Shown piece by piece: positions 62,601 to 64,000 of a stretch of 64,000 bases of DNA (its first letter is position 1; every line of letters begins with the position of its first letter). The DNA is taken from contig NC_079884.1 of NCBI RefSeq assembly GCF_029227915.1, positions 27,778,001 to 27,842,000 of the forward strand. Reading direction: 5' to 3'. The DNA comes from Hydractinia symbiolongicarpus. Lineage: Eukaryota > Cnidaria > Hydrozoa > Anthoathecata > Hydractiniidae. Position numbers and translations under genes: made by a program. The notes beneath the pieces were generated by a model that searched no databases, was not told the origin of the DNA, and saw only the letters and a list, made by a program, of their open reading frames with translations.

Positions 62601-64000
62601 CATAAATCCGTTTGAGTTACAACAGTTGCGTCACATACTCGTACCAACATGTATTTAGCGATAGTATTCGGATATTACTAGGTTGCATCGCTTTTAACAG
62701 TGAAACGTTTGACTGGGGGATTTAATTGAACTGCTCTTGGACTTTGACCTTCTAAAGGTGATAAATGAGCAAGTTTGACTACCAGAAATAACAGTCTTCT
62801 TAATTTGACATGATTGCTAGAACTAAGTGATTACACTGGGCGCTGTGGTAGCGTTTTATTTAAAAATTAAGTTAAGTAAGTCATTTTTTACTGTGGGACA
62901 AATCGTAGCCGTTATCGGGCGCTGAAGAAATAGAGACAGTATCAAAAACTACATTTCATTGACTTTTTAACGGTGTCAATCCGTTTGAGTTACAACGGTT
63001 GCGTCACATATTCGTACCAACATGTATTTAGTGATTTTCTTCTGATATTACTAAGTTGTATTGCTTTTAACAGTGAAACGATTGAATGTGGGAATTAATT
63101 GAACTGCTCTTGGACTTTGACCTTATAAAGGTGATAAATGAGCCAGTTTGACTACAAGAAATAACAGTCTTCTTAATTTGACATGATTGCTGGAACTCAG
63201 CGATTACACTGGACGCTGTGGTAGCGCTTTGTTAAAATAATTAAGATAAATAAGTCATTCTTTACTGTGGGACCAATCCTAGCCGTTAGTTCGCGCTGAA
63301 GAAATAGAGACAGTTTCAAAAACTACATTTTATTGACTTTCTAACGGTGTCAATCCGTTCGAGTTACAACGGTTGCGTCACATATTCGTACCAACATGTA
63401 TTTAGTGATTTTTTCCAATATTACTAAGTTGTATTGCTTTCAACAGTGAAACGATTGACTGTGGGAATTAATTGAACTGATTCTGGACTGGGACTTTATG
63501 AATGTGATAAATGAGCCAATTGGTTTCCAAGGAATAACTTTCTTCTTAATATGACGTGAGTGCTGGAATTCAGCGATTACATTAGGCTCTGTTGTAGCGC
63601 TTTATTTAAAAACTTAGATAAAAAAGTCGCGCAGAATAAATAAGAACAGTTTCAAAGACTACATTTCATTGAATTTTTAGCGTTATAAATCCGTTTGAGT
63701 TACAACGGTTGCGTCACATATTCGTACCAACATGTATTTAGCGATAGTATTCGGATATTACTAGGTTGCATCGCTTTTAACAGTGACTCGTTTGACTGGG
63801 GGATTTAATTGAACTGCTCTTGGATTTTGACCTTATAAAGGTGATAAATGAGCCAGTGTGACTACAAGAAATAACAGTCTTGTTAATTTGACATCATTGC
63901 TGGAACTCAGCGATTACACTGGGCGCTGTGGTAGCGCTTTGTTAAAAAAATTAAGATAAATAAGTCATTCTTTACTGTGGGACCAATCCTAGCCGTTAGT
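56690..64000. repeat. Terminal satellite segment D, second block
   Basis: Copy of much of the preceding segment, with whole-monomer insertions that move the offset from about 7672 to 8532. The truncated-monomer junction occurs twice here (56690 and 58493), 1804 bp apart. The array runs off the window end within a monomer. No gene is seen. Confidence 0.75.

Larger units (their letters stand above)
29216..64000. repeat. Satellite array, right arm (about 370-bp monomers)
   Basis: Continuation of the same satellite in the same orientation, running to the window end without further mobile elements. The first monomer completes the one cut by the LINE. The same landmarks repeat throughout, with variant classes shared with the left arm. 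I found no gene, RNA gene or other insertion here. Confidence 0.97.

Noticed and set aside
1-64000. tRNA, rRNA or telomeric repeats within the array
   Set aside because: I saw no cloverleaf-like segment, no rRNA-conserved stretches and no TTAGGG-type tracts in either orientation.

Overview
The window is eukaryotic satellite DNA. About 59 of its 64 kb is a head-to-tail array of one AT-rich tandem repeat. Most monomers are about 371-373 bp; a shortened class is about 36 bp smaller. The array is broken once, by a complete non-LTR retrotransposon (LINE) on the minus strand at 24456-29215. I found no host gene, rRNA, tRNA, CRISPR array or prokaryotic feature. The LINE's proteins (an ORF1 with a winged-helix-like N-terminus and an SGNH hydrolase, and an APE endonuclease plus reverse transcriptase in ORF2) point to a CR1/L2-like element of the Jockey superfamily. 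The style is the one I associate with cnidarians such as Hydra and corals, and with some other invertebrates. The host is therefore probably an invertebrate animal, and the locus a heterochromatic, possibly pericentromeric, satellite block. The species cannot be named from this sequence.

Layout. Block A (about 270-6950) and block B (about 7890-21000) are different mixtures of monomer variants, and they alternate. Block A returns with an internal deletion at about 21930-24455, where the LINE landed. Block B returns at about 31767-39800, and block A returns again at about 41046-48600. Block B in the left arm contains two adjacent 4032-bp higher-order repeat units (about 12285-16316 and 16317-20348) in which I saw no difference at the places compared. 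The right-arm B lacks this expansion, and is about 5150 bp shorter than the left arm over the equivalent interval. Right of the LINE is a 1604-bp tandem duplication (about 29616-32823), and at about 40511-41256 a 373-bp single-monomer duplication. The last segment (48600-64000) is built from A-like monomers, with blocks repeated about 7.67 kb and 8.53 kb apart. Recurrent truncated or fused monomers mark old recombination points that were copied along with the larger units.

The LINE is about 4.76 kb. It has an 81-bp 5' UTR, ORF1 (478 aa), ORF2 (open for 1030 codons), a short 3' UTR, an AATAAA signal and an A-rich tail, flanked by a 6-bp target duplication TTTAAT. Both ORFs are uninterrupted, so the copy looks young and possibly competent. 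The most notable observation is how ORF2 appears to be expressed. Its frame has no ATG before the middle of the endonuclease. It overlaps the end of ORF1 by 40 nt in the -1 frame. Exactly at the start of the overlap is a canonical slippery heptamer, T TTT TTA, phased correctly to move ORF1 ribosomes into ORF2.

All repeat comparisons were made by eye on shared variant positions, not by alignment. Block edges are therefore approximate, generally to within tens of bases.
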